This document shows positions 25,998-35,780 of a DNA stretch of 64,000 nt, piece after piece; position 1 is the first letter of the stretch, and each line of letters opens with the position of its first letter. The notes under the pieces are model-generated. The model was not told the DNA's origin and searched no databases. It saw only the letters and a program-made list of their open reading frames with translations. The translations under genes and the position numbers were made by a program. This DNA comes from JANRKF01 sp033763575 (GTDB lineage Bacteria > Pseudomonadota > Alphaproteobacteria > Rickettsiales > SXRF01): assembly GCA_033763575.1 (NCBI GenBank), contig JANRKF010000033.1, positions 62,001-126,000 of the forward strand. The letters are read 5' to 3'.

Positions 25998-27410
25998 ATG
26001 AAAAATAAAAAAACCAAGACCACCGGCAGCGCAAACCCCATGTGGGGCGGGCAGTTTTCCATCGCCCCCGCCGAATTGCTCGCACAGATTAATACATCCG
26101 TCGGCTTTGACAAGGCTCTTTTCAGGCAGGATATCGCAGGCTCGATCGCGCATGCGGAAATGCTGGCCAAGCAGAAAATCATCACCATGGCCGATGCCCA
26201 AAAAATTACCGGTGGGCTGCGGGCGATCCAAAAAGATATCGAGGCCGGAACATTTGAATTCAAAGACAGCCTCGAAGATATTCACATGAATATCGAGGCG
26301 GCACTGGCCGAACGCATCGGCGACGCCGCCGGAAGGCTGCATACCGCCCGCTCACGCAACGACCAGGTCGCCACCGATTTCCGGCTCTATGTGCGCGACG
26401 CGCTGGATGCGCTGATCGCCGAACTGAAAACATTGCAAAGCGCCCTTTTGAAACGCGCCGGCGAACATGCGGCCACCATCATGCCCGGCTTCACCCACCT
26501 GCAAACCGCGCAGCCGGTGACGCTCGGGCACCATCTCCTCGCCTATGTCGAAATGTTTGGCCGCGATGCAAGCCGCGCCGCCGACGCAAGGGCGCGCATG
26601 AACGAATCGCCGCTGGGCGCCGCCGCCCTCGCCGGAACGTCGTTTCCCATCGACCGCGCCGCCACCGCCAAAGCGCTCGGTTTCGCCCACCCGATGAGCA
26701 ACTCGCTGGACGCAGTATCGGACCGCGATTTCGCACTGGAATATTTGTCGGTCGCGAGCATCTGCGCCGTGCATTTGTCCCGGCTGGCCGAAGAATTCAT
26801 CAACTGGTCGAGCGCGCAGTTCGGCTTCCTGCGTTTCTCCGATGCGTTTTCCACCGGCAGCTCGATCATGCCGCAAAAACGCAACCCCGACGCCGCCGAG
26901 CTGGTGCGCGGGAAAGCAGGCCGCATATTCGGGCATTTGATGGCGCAACTGGCCACCATGAAGGCCCTGCCGCTCGCCTATAACAAGGACATGCAGGAAG
27001 ATAAGGAAGCGCTGTTCGACGCGGCGGCAACGATTCAGCTCTGCGTGGCGGCGATGCGCGGTATGGTGGGTGATGCGACGTTCGATGCAAAGAAAATGCA
27101 CGCGGCGGCATCGAGCGGCTATTCCACCGCCACCGACCTCGCCGACTGGCTGGTGCAGAACCTAAACATGCCGTTTAGGAACGCGCACCACGTCACCGCC
27201 CGCATTGTAAAACTGGCGAGCGGAAAGAAAAAAATGCTGGACGCGCTGACACTCGCCGAACTGCAATCGGTCGAGCCGCGCATCACCAGGGCGGCGCTCT
27301 CGGTGCTGTCGGTGGAGTCGTCGGTGGCGAGCCGCAGGAGCCTCGGCGGCACCGCGCCCGCCAATGTGAAAAAAGCAGTGGCCGATGCAAAGAAACGGTG
27401 GGGGCTATGA
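25998..27410 (+). CDS. argH: Argininosuccinate lyase
   Basis: Last step of arginine synthesis: cleaves argininosuccinate to arginine and fumarate. Of 470 residues, the fumarase-superfamily signature GSSIMPQKRNPDAAELVRGKAG lies at about 290-310, the TARSRNDQ-type segment HTARSRNDQVATDF near 114, and GFTHLQTAQPVTLGHH near 160. The gene runs into the lipoprotein gene with an ATGA overlap; argH followed by a small lipoprotein and lysA is a frequent proteobacterial order. Confidence 0.98.
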   Translation: MKNKKTKTTGSANPMWGGQFSIAPAELLAQINTSVGFDKALFRQDIAGSIAHAEMLAKQKIITMADAQKITGGLRAIQKDIEAGTFEFKDSLEDIHMNIEAALAERIGDAAGRLHTARSRNDQVATDFRLYVRDALDALIAELKTLQSALLKRAGEHAATIMPGFTHLQTAQPVTLGHHLLAYVEMFGRDASRAADARARMNESPLGAAALAGTSFPIDRAATAKALGFAHPMSNSLDAVSDRDFALEYLSVASICAVHLSRLAEEFINWSSAQFGFLRFSDAFSTGSSIMPQKRNPDAAELVRGKAGRIFGHLMAQLATMKALPLAYNKDMQEDKEALFDAAATIQLCVAAMRGMVGDATFDAKKMHAAASSGYSTATDLADWLVQNLNMPFRNAHHVTARIVKLASGKKKMLDALTLAELQSVEPRITRAALSVLSVESSVASRRSLGGTAPANVKKAVADAKKRWGL

Positions 27411-27682
27411 GGAACTTCGTCATCGCGAGGACCCCGTACTTGTTACGGGGGACGCGGCGATCCATCTGGATTGCTTCCCGCATCGCGTTGCTCGCGGTCG
27501 CAATGACAATGATTACCGCCTGCGCGCATAAAGCGCCGCTGAAAACACCCACGGAAATCGCCAAGGCCGAGCAGAAAAAAGAAGCCAAGGCAAAAAAAGA
27601 CGCAGAGAAAAAAGCCAAGCGCGAAGCAAAAGAAGCGGCTGAAAAATCGAAAGATGCAACCGTGCCGGAGGCGGCAGAGTAA
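27407..27682 (+). CDS. LptM-like small lipoprotein with repeat-derived signal peptide
   Basis: A 91-residue lipoprotein. The lipobox is ITAC (Cys39), and what follows, CAHKAPLKTPTE, is close to the LptM/YifL pattern CGxKGPLxxP; LptM assists LptD assembly in E. coli. The rest is a Lys/Glu/Ala helix. Its argH-lysA position fits LptM-type genes. Residues 5-34 of the signal peptide are encoded by a family B palindromic repeat, so the N-terminus looks as if it has been replaced or extended by the element. TAATG overlaps the lysA start. Confidence 0.8.
   Translation: MRNFVIARTPYLLRGTRRSIWIASRIALLAVAMTMITACAHKAPLKTPTEIAKAEQKKEAKAKKDAEKKAKREAKEAAEKSKDATVPEAAE
27419..27507. repeat. Family B palindromic repeat inside a lipoprotein gene
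   Basis: Begins GTCATCGCGAGG and ends GGTCGCAATGAC with an internal ATCCATCTGGATTGC section, matching the copies at 16700, 43395 and 52920. It is read through in frame as hydrophobic and basic residues. Confidence 0.85.
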
Positions 27683-28932
27683 TGGACCATTTTGAATATA
27701 AATCCGGCGTCTACCATGCCGAAGACGTCTCGCTGGAAACGCTCGCCGAAACAGTGGGAACGCCGTTTTACTGCTATTCCTCCGCCACAATCACCCGGCA
27801 TTACGAAGTGTTCTCCGGCCATTTCCCCGGCGCGAAAATCTGCTTCGCGGTGAAAGCCAACGGTAATCTCGCCGTGCTTAAAACACTCGCGAAACTCGGA
27901 TGCGGCGCCGACGTGGTCTCCGAGGGCGAAATCCGCCTCGCCCTTGCGGCAGGCATCGCGCCGGATAACATCGTATTTTCCGGCGTCGGCAAAACGGCGG
28001 CGGAAATGCGTTTCGCGCTGGAGCAACAGATTTTCCAGTTCAACATCGAATCCGAGCCGGAGCTGGAGTTGCTGAACGACGTGGCCGCCGCCATGGGCAA
28101 ACGCGCCGCCATCGCCGTGCGCGTGAACCCCGATGTCGACCCGAAAACCCATGCCAAAATCGCCACCGGCAAAAAAGCCAGCAAGTTCGGCATCCCGATG
28201 TCGCAGGCACTCGCCGTCTACCAGAAAGCCGCCAGAATGCCGGGCATCAGGGTGCAGTCGGTGTCGGTGCATATCGGCTCGCAACTTACCCAGCTCGAAC
28301 CGTTCCGCCAGGCTTTCGCCATGGTGCGCGAATTTGTGGAAGAGCTGCGTGCAGCAGGCATCGCCATCGAGTATGTCGATCTCGGCGGCGGGCTGGGCAT
28401 CCCCTACGGCAAAGAGGCGCCGCCCCTGCCCGATGCCTACGCCGAAATCGTGCAGCGCGAAACGAAAGGCCTCAACTGCAAACTGGTATTCGAGCCGGGC
28501 CGCGTGCTGGTGGGTAACGCCGGGGTGCTGGTCACCCGCGTGATTTATGTCAAACGCAGTGAGGATAAGATTTTCGTCATCGTCGATGCCGCAATGAATG
28601 ATTTGATCCGCCCGACGCTCTACGAAGCCTATCATGAGATCGTGCCGGTGCGCCCGGATGCGGCGGCGCCGACCGAGCTGGTCGATATCGTCGGCCCGGT
28701 CTGCGAAACCGGCGACGTCTTCGCCGAAAGCCGCCTGATGAAGGTTCCGAAGGCGGGGGACCTGCTGGTGCTGCGCTCGGCCGGTGCGTATGGCGCGGTG
28801 ATGGCCAGCACCTATAACGCCCGCCTGCTGGTGCCGGAAATCATGGTTCATGGCAGCAAATCCGCCATTGTCCGGCCGCGCCCGACCTATGAGGAAATGA
28901 TCGCACGCGATGCGATTCCCGAATGGCGTTAA
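27682..28932 (+). CDS. lysA: Diaminopimelate decarboxylase
   Basis: PLP enzyme (fold III) for the final step of lysine synthesis. The 416 residues contain the PLP lysine Lys58 in CFAVKANGN, the HIGSQ loop (SVHIGSQLTQLEPF), the Gly-rich phosphate loop DLGGGLGIPY, EPGRVLVGNAG, and the second active-site Cys in VGPVCETGDVFA. It is co-translated with the lipoprotein upstream. Confidence 0.97.
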   Translation: MDHFEYKSGVYHAEDVSLETLAETVGTPFYCYSSATITRHYEVFSGHFPGAKICFAVKANGNLAVLKTLAKLGCGADVVSEGEIRLALAAGIAPDNIVFSGVGKTAAEMRFALEQQIFQFNIESEPELELLNDVAAAMGKRAAIAVRVNPDVDPKTHAKIATGKKASKFGIPMSQALAVYQKAARMPGIRVQSVSVHIGSQLTQLEPFRQAFAMVREFVEELRAAGIAIEYVDLGGGLGIPYGKEAPPLPDAYAEIVQRETKGLNCKLVFEPGRVLVGNAGVLVTRVIYVKRSEDKIFVIVDAAMNDLIRPTLYEAYHEIVPVRPDAAAPTELVDIVGPVCETGDVFAESRLMKVPKAGDLLVLRSAGAYGAVMASTYNARLLVPEIMVHGSKSAIVRPRPTYEEMIARDAIPEWR

Positions 28933-29004
28933 ACACTATGACGTTTTTATGACAGTTTGATGCGCCGCAACATAGACTGAGAGCGGGTTTCAGCAATATT
29001 CCGC

Positions 29005-29033
29005 TTGTGGAATCATTCCGCATGTGATATGAT
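29005..29033 (+). promoter_or_regulatory. Sigma70-like promoter of a probable leaderless gene
   Basis: TTGTGG (29005-29010), 17-base spacer, TATGAT (29028-29033). The ATG of the next gene starts six bases after the -10, which predicts that transcription starts at the ATG. ATTCCGC is repeated just before and within the spacer. Confidence 0.55.
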
Positions 29034-29039
29034 ATAAAT

Positions 29040-29408
29040 ATGTCAAGGATCACCCTAACAGTAGCGCTGCTGCTGGTTTCAGGCCTTGGTAACGATGCAG
29101 CAGCGGCCGATGGCCTGAAAGACCCTTCCAGGAAAGAGAGTAAGCTGAAAAGCTATCTGGAAACGGTAGGCATCAACAACCCAAAAATACTTGCATTCAC
29201 CAGCGGCGTCGCCTCACGCATGGAGGGGAAAAACCTTCGCCTCGCCGAAGAAAAATTCGAGTCCGGGCGCATCGTGCTGCATTACCGCATGGAACCGAAA
29301 ATCAGCACCCGCCAGTTCGAGCTGAAATTCCAGCCCACCGATTCCAAGCGCAGCGAAATCGTCGCCACTACCAAGAGCGTGATGTATCAGTATAAGTGGG
29401 AATTTTAG
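29040..29408 (+). CDS. Small secreted protein of unknown function
   Basis: 122 residues with an N-terminal signal peptide (MSRITLTVALLLVSGLG, cleavage near AAAADG). The mature part has no Cys and alternates basic helix and beta-like segments (GRIVLHYRM, RQFELKFQP). No family recognised. There is no ribosome site; the gene lies directly behind a promoter. Its 3' end overlaps the convergent HAD gene by four bases. Confidence 0.7.
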   Translation: MSRITLTVALLLVSGLGNDAAAADGLKDPSRKESKLKSYLETVGINNPKILAFTSGVASRMEGKNLRLAEEKFESGRIVLHYRMEPKISTRQFELKFQPTDSKRSEIVATTKSVMYQYKWEF

Positions 29409-30238
29409 GATAAACTTCCGGCCACGTAATTGGGATGCAGCCTAAGATGGGTGCACATTTCCTGCACCTGGGCCGCGCTGTAATGTTTCAGGATGCCGCC
29501 GGTGACCAGCATCGTATCCACCCCGAAATATTGCCCGCCGGGAATGTCCGTTTCAAGGCTATCGCCCACCGCGAGAATGCGCGATTTATCCACCGCCGCC
29601 ACCTGCGCAAGACAAAACTCGTAAATCTCGGCATAGGGCTTGCCAAACCATGTGACCTTGCTGCCAAGCGCCTCATATTGCCGGCCGATCACACCGGCGC
29701 AGGGAAAACGCTCGCCGGTGATTTTCACCACCTCGAGGTCGGGATTCAGGCACAGCATCGGCAGGCCTTGCGCATTCGCGCCGCGCAGCAGCATGCTGTA
29801 ATCGTCGGTGGTCTGTTCCTCGCTGCCGAAGCCGACATTGAGCAGGAAATCCGCCCCCTTGATGTCGTCAACCCGCTTGAGGCCCAGCCCGTCCAGCACG
29901 TCGGCATCTTTCGACGGGCCGATAAAGTAATAGCGCTTGCCCCATGGCGATTTTCCGGCGGCTACCCATTGATACCCCACCTCGCCCGACGTCACCACCG
30001 CCCGGTATAACTCCGGCGGTATGCCAAGCTCACCCAGCACCTTCGCCGCCTTATGGGCGCGGCGCGGCGCGTTGGAAATAAAAATCACGGTCTTGCCTTC
30101 CGCACGCAATGTTTCCAGCGTCGCTTTCACACCGGGATAAAGATGCGACCCGTCATGCACCACGCCCCAGAGATCGAGGAGGAAGAGGTCGTAATTTGCG
30201 GAGACAAAGGAAAGGTTGGGAACGGATTGCATGCTCAC
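29405..30238 (-). CDS. HAD-superfamily class IIA sugar/nucleotide phosphatase
   Basis: NagD-like phosphatase of 277 residues (the TIGR01459 type common in alphaproteobacteria). Motif I is DLWGVVHDG with the nucleophile Asp at about 22, motif II is FISNAPRR, and motif III/IV is ILAVGDSLETDIPGG. The class IIA cap lies between motifs II and III (about 80-190), with GKPYAEIY. It overlaps lysK by ATGA. Substrate unknown. Confidence 0.9.
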   Translation of the reverse strand: MSMQSVPNLSFVSANYDLFLLDLWGVVHDGSHLYPGVKATLETLRAEGKTVIFISNAPRRAHKAAKVLGELGIPPELYRAVVTSGEVGYQWVAAGKSPWGKRYYFIGPSKDADVLDGLGLKRVDDIKGADFLLNVGFGSEEQTTDDYSMLLRGANAQGLPMLCLNPDLEVVKITGERFPCAGVIGRQYEALGSKVTWFGKPYAEIYEFCLAQVAAVDKSRILAVGDSLETDIPGGQYFGVDTMLVTGGILKHYSAAQVQEMCTHLRLHPNYVAGSLS

Positions 30239-31806
30239 GCCGCCAAATCCTCTTTCGCGAGCACACGCCGGATGAGGGCGATGCTGGCAGCGCGGCCATA
30301 AAGCTTCACGAAGCCGCCCATGCGCGGGCCTTGCGGCTGGCCGAGGAGGGCTTCATACAGCGCAGAAAACCATGCTTTGAGATTCTCGGCGAAATATTTT
30401 TTGCCGATTTCATAAATCTGCGTCTGCATTTCTTCCGCCGTCGCCTCGTCGGAAATACTTTCCAGATAGGCCACGAGATCGGCAAGGGCCTGCTCCTCCA
30501 CCTCCGTCGGCAGGCGGAACTTACGGGTGGGCTTCACAAAATCCTTGTAGTAATTGATCGCGCCATGCACCAGCTTATCGAGGAACGGATGCGTCTCGGG
30601 CGCAGCACCCGGCATGACATTGCCGACGAATTTCCACAACAGCGCCGCATCCTCCGCACCCGAAACACTCACCAGGTTCATCAGCAGATTGAAGCTGGGC
30701 GTGCCCGAAGGCGCAGGCGGGTTGCCACTATGGATATGCCACAGCGGATTGATGAGGCGCGCATCCCCCTCTTCTTTCGCAAATTTTTCGATATAGGTCT
30801 GGTAGTCGTCGACCGCACGCGGAATCACATCGAAATAAAGCTTCTTCGCCTTCTTCGGCGACTGGTACATATAGAGCGCAAGGCTCTCCGGCGGCGCATA
30901 ACGCAGCCAGTCGTCGATGGTAAGCCCGTTACCTTTCGACTTGGAAATTTTTTCGCCTTTTTCATCAAGGAATAATTCGTAGTTGAACTGCACCGGCGGG
31001 GTACCACCCAGCGTGCGGCAGATTTCGGAATAGATTTTCCCGTTCACCAGATGGTCTTTGCCATACATCTCAAAATCGACATCCAGCGCCGCCCAGCGCA
31101 TGCCAAAATCCGGCTTCCACTGCAATTTGCAATTACCGCCGGTGACCGGAAGCTCCATTTCCTCGCCGTCTTCATCATCAAAAATGATGGTGCCTTTCGC
31201 CGCATCCACGCGCTTCATCGGCACATATAAAACATTGCCGGTCTTCGGTGAAACAGGCAGGAACGGACTATAGGTTTTCTGGCGGTCAGGGCCGAGCGTG
31301 GGCAGCATGATCCCCATAATCTGATCGTACCGTGCAAGCGCCAGCAGGAGTTTCTCGTCAAACGCGCCGCTCTTATAAAGCTCGGTGGAGCTTTTAAATT
31401 CATAGGAAAAACCGTAATGATCGAGGAAGGCACGCAGCCGCGCATTCATGTGATGGCCGAAGCTCTCATGCGTGCCGAACGGATCCGGCACGGCGGTGAG
31501 CGGCTTGTTCAGGTGCGCCCGCAGCATCTCCTGCTGCGGCAGGTTCTCCGGCACTTTGCGCAGCCCGTCCATGTCGTCCGACACGCAAAATAATTTGGTG
31601 GGAATATCCGACATTTGCGTAAAGGCATGACGCACCATCGTGGTCCGCGCCACCTCGCCGAACGTGCCGATATGCGGCAGCCCCGAAGGCCCATAGCCGG
31701 TTTCAAACAGCACATAGCCTTTTTCCGGCGGCGCATTCTTATAACGCTCCACCAGTTTGCAGGCCTCTTCAAAAGGCCATGCGTTCAATTGTGTGTAATC
31801 GGTCAT
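30235..31806 (-). CDS. lysK: Class I lysyl-tRNA synthetase
   Basis: Charges tRNA-Lys using the class I (Rossmann) fold rather than the usual bacterial class II LysRS. In 523 residues, the HIGH-type motif is PHIGTFGE at about 40-47, the KMSKS loop is KISKSKGNG near 283, and the N-terminus (YGPSGLPHIGTFGEVARTTMV) is characteristic. Class I LysRS occurs in archaea, spirochaetes and many alphaproteobacteria including Rickettsia. It is coupled to the preceding giant gene (overlap of one base) and to the HAD gene. Confidence 0.96.
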   Translation of the reverse strand: MTDYTQLNAWPFEEACKLVERYKNAPPEKGYVLFETGYGPSGLPHIGTFGEVARTTMVRHAFTQMSDIPTKLFCVSDDMDGLRKVPENLPQQEMLRAHLNKPLTAVPDPFGTHESFGHHMNARLRAFLDHYGFSYEFKSSTELYKSGAFDEKLLLALARYDQIMGIMLPTLGPDRQKTYSPFLPVSPKTGNVLYVPMKRVDAAKGTIIFDDEDGEEMELPVTGGNCKLQWKPDFGMRWAALDVDFEMYGKDHLVNGKIYSEICRTLGGTPPVQFNYELFLDEKGEKISKSKGNGLTIDDWLRYAPPESLALYMYQSPKKAKKLYFDVIPRAVDDYQTYIEKFAKEEGDARLINPLWHIHSGNPPAPSGTPSFNLLMNLVSVSGAEDAALLWKFVGNVMPGAAPETHPFLDKLVHGAINYYKDFVKPTRKFRLPTEVEEQALADLVAYLESISDEATAEEMQTQIYEIGKKYFAENLKAWFSALYEALLGQPQGPRMGGFVKLYGRAASIALIRRVLAKEDLAA

Positions 31807-34800
31807 TAGTTCTTCCGGCCAAAAAATCCGGCGAGCGAGAGCCTGTAATTATCCCCCGCCGCCTCGTTAACCCTCGTTACCATGTGATAGGCATCGTTGG
31901 CAATAAATACCATGCGGTTGCCCTTGGGGAAAATGCAGCGGGCCAGACCGTGCTCCACCATCAAATCATCGGAATTATTGACATGCAGCCATTTCTGGCG
32001 GTGATACTCGCTCTGGTCGACCGTGCGGCGATGGGCGTGGATCGAATCGTTGGCCACGTCATCCATCATCACCAGCAGCCCGCCCCAATGCGCCCGCCAT
32101 GTGTTGTTGAGGAAGAAAGCATACGCCCCGGCATACACCCCCGACCCGTCATCATGCATGGAAAGGCCGGTGCCCGGCGGGTAAATCCATGCGGTGACAC
32201 TGAATGTCTTCCAGCCCTCCCCCGGCTTGCCGGTATAGCGCTCCACCTGCGGCCCGAACTCCAGCATATATTCCATAAACCGGTCGAATTCGGTGGCGGT
32301 GGGATAAATATGCGGCGGCTTGGGCACGGGTATCGTGGACTTATCATGATGGTAAAATCCGTTCAGCACGCTGCGCAGCGGAAACCCGTCATGCACATGC
32401 CACGCCCGCGAGATCTTGCCTTTGGTGTTGATATGCTCGTAATCGGTAGTGACGGCGTAGCTCCGGAGTTTCTCATACACGTCGTCCGGCAGGAAATTAT
32501 CATACACCACCCCTGCGCGTGATTCGAATACCTTCACCGGCTGGTGGCGGGCGGCGCCAATCGCAAATGCCGGGACGGAGACCAAAGGCGGCGGCGTTGC
32601 CACCACCAGCTCCGGCGCGGCGATTGGGGCTTGCGGCGTGCGCTGCTCCTTCCAGCGCCGATAAAAATCACGGCTGCGCTCCAGCGCATCCAGCGACTGC
32701 GACAACGGCACAAACGCTTCCGCCTGCAACGGCTGGTTCTGCGACGCCGCATAATGCTGGCGATACGCCTCCTCCTCCTCGCCATGCATAAACCCGATCA
32801 GGACGAAACGCTCGCCCTTGGTGACCTTGCAGGCCTCATGCAGGGCGCTGCCGGAAAAAACAATCGCGCTGCCACGCGCCGGACGGTAGGTGCGATCGTC
32901 ATATTCCGGGAAACGCAGGCCACCGCCTTCATAATCATCCGATAAATGCAGCGTCATCGCCACCCGGCGATAGCCCATCGCCTCGTCGAAATTGTCGCGG
33001 TGCTGCGCGAAGAAACCCGCCTTATCGCCGCGATAGACGCCGATTTTATAGTTTTCCCGCGCCGCCACTTTGAAGCCGAATATTTTCTCGATTTCAGGAA
33101 ACAGGCTGCGCGACAATTTGAGATCGATTTTCGCACGTAAATCATCCGGCACGATAAAATCTTCGCGCACTTTCGCCGTCGAGACATAGCCCTTGCTGCC
33201 CACCTCACCCTGGAACGTGTTGCCCTTTCGAAACGCCTCAATCAGCTCATCACACAAATCCGGAGAAAATACTTCCGGCACGATCAATACCGGCGCGGTC
33301 TCGCTTATCACTTCCATTTTTTTTGGTTTGGAAAGCGCCCCGTCCATTGCCTTGAGATCACCGATCGCCTGCCCGGCCAGCTCGGCAGGCGGCAGTGCGG
33401 TATAGCGTTTTTTGATGTGCAGGCTCGGCCCAAGCAAAAAACCCGACGGCGCAGAACGAACGCCCAGCGACTGTCCGATACGGCTGCCCGGATCGGCCCA
33501 TAAAATATGCGGAAGCTTGTGCTTTTCCTTGAGCGCCACCAGGTTTTCCACTGTGTCATCCAGCAGGAAAAACATGTAGCAATGCGGTTTTCCCGCCGCC
33601 TTGAAAGCATCGTCCAGCGCCCGGAAAAACGTTGTGTTACCCTGTGGCTCGGCAGAAGGAAGGAAGAACAGCAAAATGGGCGAACCCGCCATTTTCTCGA
33701 TGGCCCGGCGGTTGCCGCTGGTATCCTGCGCGATGAAATAAGGCATCATATCGCCAACATCAAACGGTGCGGCGAGCGTTTCCGGCGAACCCGCCGCGGG
33801 CGCCAGCGAAATCGGGCTGTGGCGGAAACGATCCAGCCGCGCAATAAACCCGCCCTGCTGCGCCTTGGGATGCACGTTTTTTTTCTTGAAATCAACGCCG
33901 ACGAAACTCTCAAAATCGGCAATGCTGCGCATTTTCCCCATACCATATTTTTCAATTTCGATCAGGGTGCGGCTGTCGCTGCTTGGCTTGTAGCCGGTCA
34001 GGTGGTTAAGCCGCGCCAATCCGCGCGCGGCGAGAAAATCAATCTTCTGCGCCTCACCCGCCGCCTTCAGGTCGCGCCAGTGGAGCGGATGTGCGGTCTC
34101 TTCACCGACATTGTAAAAATGATAGAGCAGCTGCATGCGCGGCACATACACATCCCAGCCATGGGTGTAGAGCCGCAGCGAATACATGATCTCTTCCTGG
34201 TCGAAATAGAGATAGGGATCATACGGCACTTCGCGCACCAGATCGGAACGCGAGAACACAAACCCGGCAGCAATCAGCACCCCGCGCAGCGGCATTTCCG
34301 GCGCGGTGTCGAGCCGCTCGCTGCGACCGCGTATATTGCCGGCGCTGCCGAAAGGACGCAAGGTACGCACGGTCGGCAGCAGCGAAGGATCAAGATGATC
34401 CGGCGGCGTGTAAGTCGCCGGACCGCAGGACAGCACCGGTTTTTTCGACGGGCAGAGCGCCAGCTCGGCAATCAGCGCCTCATCCCAGCCCGGTGTGAAG
34501 CGCATATGCGAATCGATTTGCAGCGTATAGGATTCCTGCTCCATCAACATCTCGGTTTGTGAGCGCGCCCAGCATACGCCGTCGCTCTCCCGCCAATCGA
34601 CCGGATAGACCCGCACCTGCTCCGGCCGGGTGGTGATGGCAAAACAATGCGCGTCTTCCTTCTCGTCAAACTGCCAGCAGATGCCGACGAAAATACGCTC
34701 CGGATGCGTCGCTTTTTCAAACAGGTCCTTCACCGTCCACTGGCATTCGCTATCGCGGTAGCTGGCGATACGCACAAAAATCTGCGGGCGTTCATGGGTG

Positions 34801-35780
34801 CTGAACTCACCCTTCATCGCGGCCTCGCTGAGCGTTTTCCTCGCAAAATCCACCCCGCAGAATGCCTGGTAATCGGCCATGCTGCGCGTGGTCCCCACAT
34901 CGTATTTCTCAATTTCCTTCAGCGCCTCAGGGTCCTGCGTGCGCTGCATGCCGACAATATGGGCGCAACGCAGGCGCGAGGACACATCCTGCGGGCGATG
35001 CGTGTGATCGTCCCAGTGGCCGCGCCGCTGCTTGCGATCCCACAAATGATAAACCACGTTCTTATGCGGCGAAAAAATATCCCAGCCATGCGTCCACACA
35101 CGCGCCGCATAGGTCAGGTCGTCACCGAAGAAATAGATATGCGGATCGATCGGAAGTGCGCGGAAAAGCTCGCTTGGGGCAAACATGAAATTATTGGAGA
35201 CGGTGGCCGCCGCAAACGGTTTTTTCGGCGCCTCCGGCATGTTGATGCGCTGCGATTTATAACGCAATATCGGTGGCAGCTTGCCCTTCGGGTCATATTC
35301 AAATTCGCGGAAACACATGCGCGTGATATAGCCGCGATCAAGCGTATCCGGCGGCTCGTAACTGGCCGGATAGTTGGTGATCATCGGCCTGGGCGAATCG
35401 CACTCGGCGAGCATCGCGATCAACTCTTCATCCCAGCCTTTTTCAAAACGCATATGGGCATCGATCGCGAGCGTGTATTCCTCATCCTGCAACAGCTTCG
35501 CCGCCTCCGCCCGCGCCCAGTTCGCGCCGATCGAATCGCGGTAATGATACTCGACCACCCGCACCTGCTCCGGCCGCGGATAGGGCACTTCAAAACACGC
35601 CGCATCCTCTTTCTCGTCAAACTGCCAGCAGATGCCGACGAAAATCCGCTCCGGATGCTTGGCCTTCTCGAATAAATCCTTCACCGTATGCTGGCACTCG
35701 CGATCGCGGTAGCTGGCGATCTGCACGAAAATGCGCGGCCTGCCCACCGCCGGTGGAGTTTTTGTTTTCTTTTTCGTCAT
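31806..35780 (-). CDS. GT60-GT60-peroxiredoxin-like-2OG dioxygenase-2OG dioxygenase fusion
   Basis: A 1324-residue soluble protein without signal peptide or membrane segment. Domain order: GT60-like glycosyltransferase 1 (about 16-326; IFVQIASYRD, DAH at 107-109, THGWD near 230); GT60-like 2 (332-646; DSH at 423-425); a peroxiredoxin-like domain without active-site Cys (670-811); a prolyl-4-hydroxylase-type Fe(II)/2OG dioxygenase (831-1001; H927xD929, EGGGLRFP, H981, R991); and a second Fe/2OG domain (1080-1321; H1209xD1211, H1299, R1313). GT60 is the family of Skp1 hydroxyproline GlcNAc-transferase, which acts on a hydroxyproline made by a P4H. So it may hydroxylate and then glycosylate one acceptor, still unknown. 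The ATG at 35780 overlaps the upstream stop by ATGA behind a strong AAAGGAGG; the GTG at 35792 touches that site directly and is unlikely. Confidence 0.88.
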   Translation of the reverse strand: MTKKKTKTPPAVGRPRIFVQIASYRDRECQHTVKDLFEKAKHPERIFVGICWQFDEKEDAACFEVPYPRPEQVRVVEYHYRDSIGANWARAEAAKLLQDEEYTLAIDAHMRFEKGWDEELIAMLAECDSPRPMITNYPASYEPPDTLDRGYITRMCFREFEYDPKGKLPPILRYKSQRINMPEAPKKPFAAATVSNNFMFAPSELFRALPIDPHIYFFGDDLTYAARVWTHGWDIFSPHKNVVYHLWDRKQRRGHWDDHTHRPQDVSSRLRCAHIVGMQRTQDPEALKEIEKYDVGTTRSMADYQAFCGVDFARKTLSEAAMKGEFSTHERPQIFVRIASYRDSECQWTVKDLFEKATHPERIFVGICWQFDEKEDAHCFAITTRPEQVRVYPVDWRESDGVCWARSQTEMLMEQESYTLQIDSHMRFTPGWDEALIAELALCPSKKPVLSCGPATYTPPDHLDPSLLPTVRTLRPFGSAGNIRGRSERLDTAPEMPLRGVLIAAGFVFSRSDLVREVPYDPYLYFDQEEIMYSLRLYTHGWDVYVPRMQLLYHFYNVGEETAHPLHWRDLKAAGEAQKIDFLAARGLARLNHLTGYKPSSDSRTLIEIEKYGMGKMRSIADFESFVGVDFKKKNVHPKAQQGGFIARLDRFRHSPISLAPAAGSPETLAAPFDVGDMMPYFIAQDTSGNRRAIEKMAGSPILLFFLPSAEPQGNTTFFRALDDAFKAAGKPHCYMFFLLDDTVENLVALKEKHKLPHILWADPGSRIGQSLGVRSAPSGFLLGPSLHIKKRYTALPPAELAGQAIGDLKAMDGALSKPKKMEVISETAPVLIVPEVFSPDLCDELIEAFRKGNTFQGEVGSKGYVSTAKVREDFIVPDDLRAKIDLKLSRSLFPEIEKIFGFKVAARENYKIGVYRGDKAGFFAQHRDNFDEAMGYRRVAMTLHLSDDYEGGGLRFPEYDDRTYRPARGSAIVFSGSALHEACKVTKGERFVLIGFMHGEEEEAYRQHYAASQNQPLQAEAFVPLSQSLDALERSRDFYRRWKEQRTPQAPIAAPELVVATPPPLVSVPAFAIGAARHQPVKVFESRAGVVYDNFLPDDVYEKLRSYAVTTDYEHINTKGKISRAWHVHDGFPLRSVLNGFYHHDKSTIPVPKPPHIYPTATEFDRFMEYMLEFGPQVERYTGKPGEGWKTFSVTAWIYPPGTGLSMHDDGSGVYAGAYAFFLNNTWRAHWGGLLVMMDDVANDSIHAHRRTVDQSEYHRQKWLHVNNSDDLMVEHGLARCIFPKGNRMVFIANDAYHMVTRVNEAAGDNYRLSLAGFFGRKN

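Noticed and set aside
27283..28851. 522-codon minus-strand frame opposite lysA
   Set aside because: His/Gly/Asp-rich nonsense product; lysA on the plus strand has all catalytic motifs.
33507..34562. 351-codon plus-strand frame opposite the fusion gene
   Set aside because: Same kind of shadow; low-complexity basic sequence and no ribosome site.
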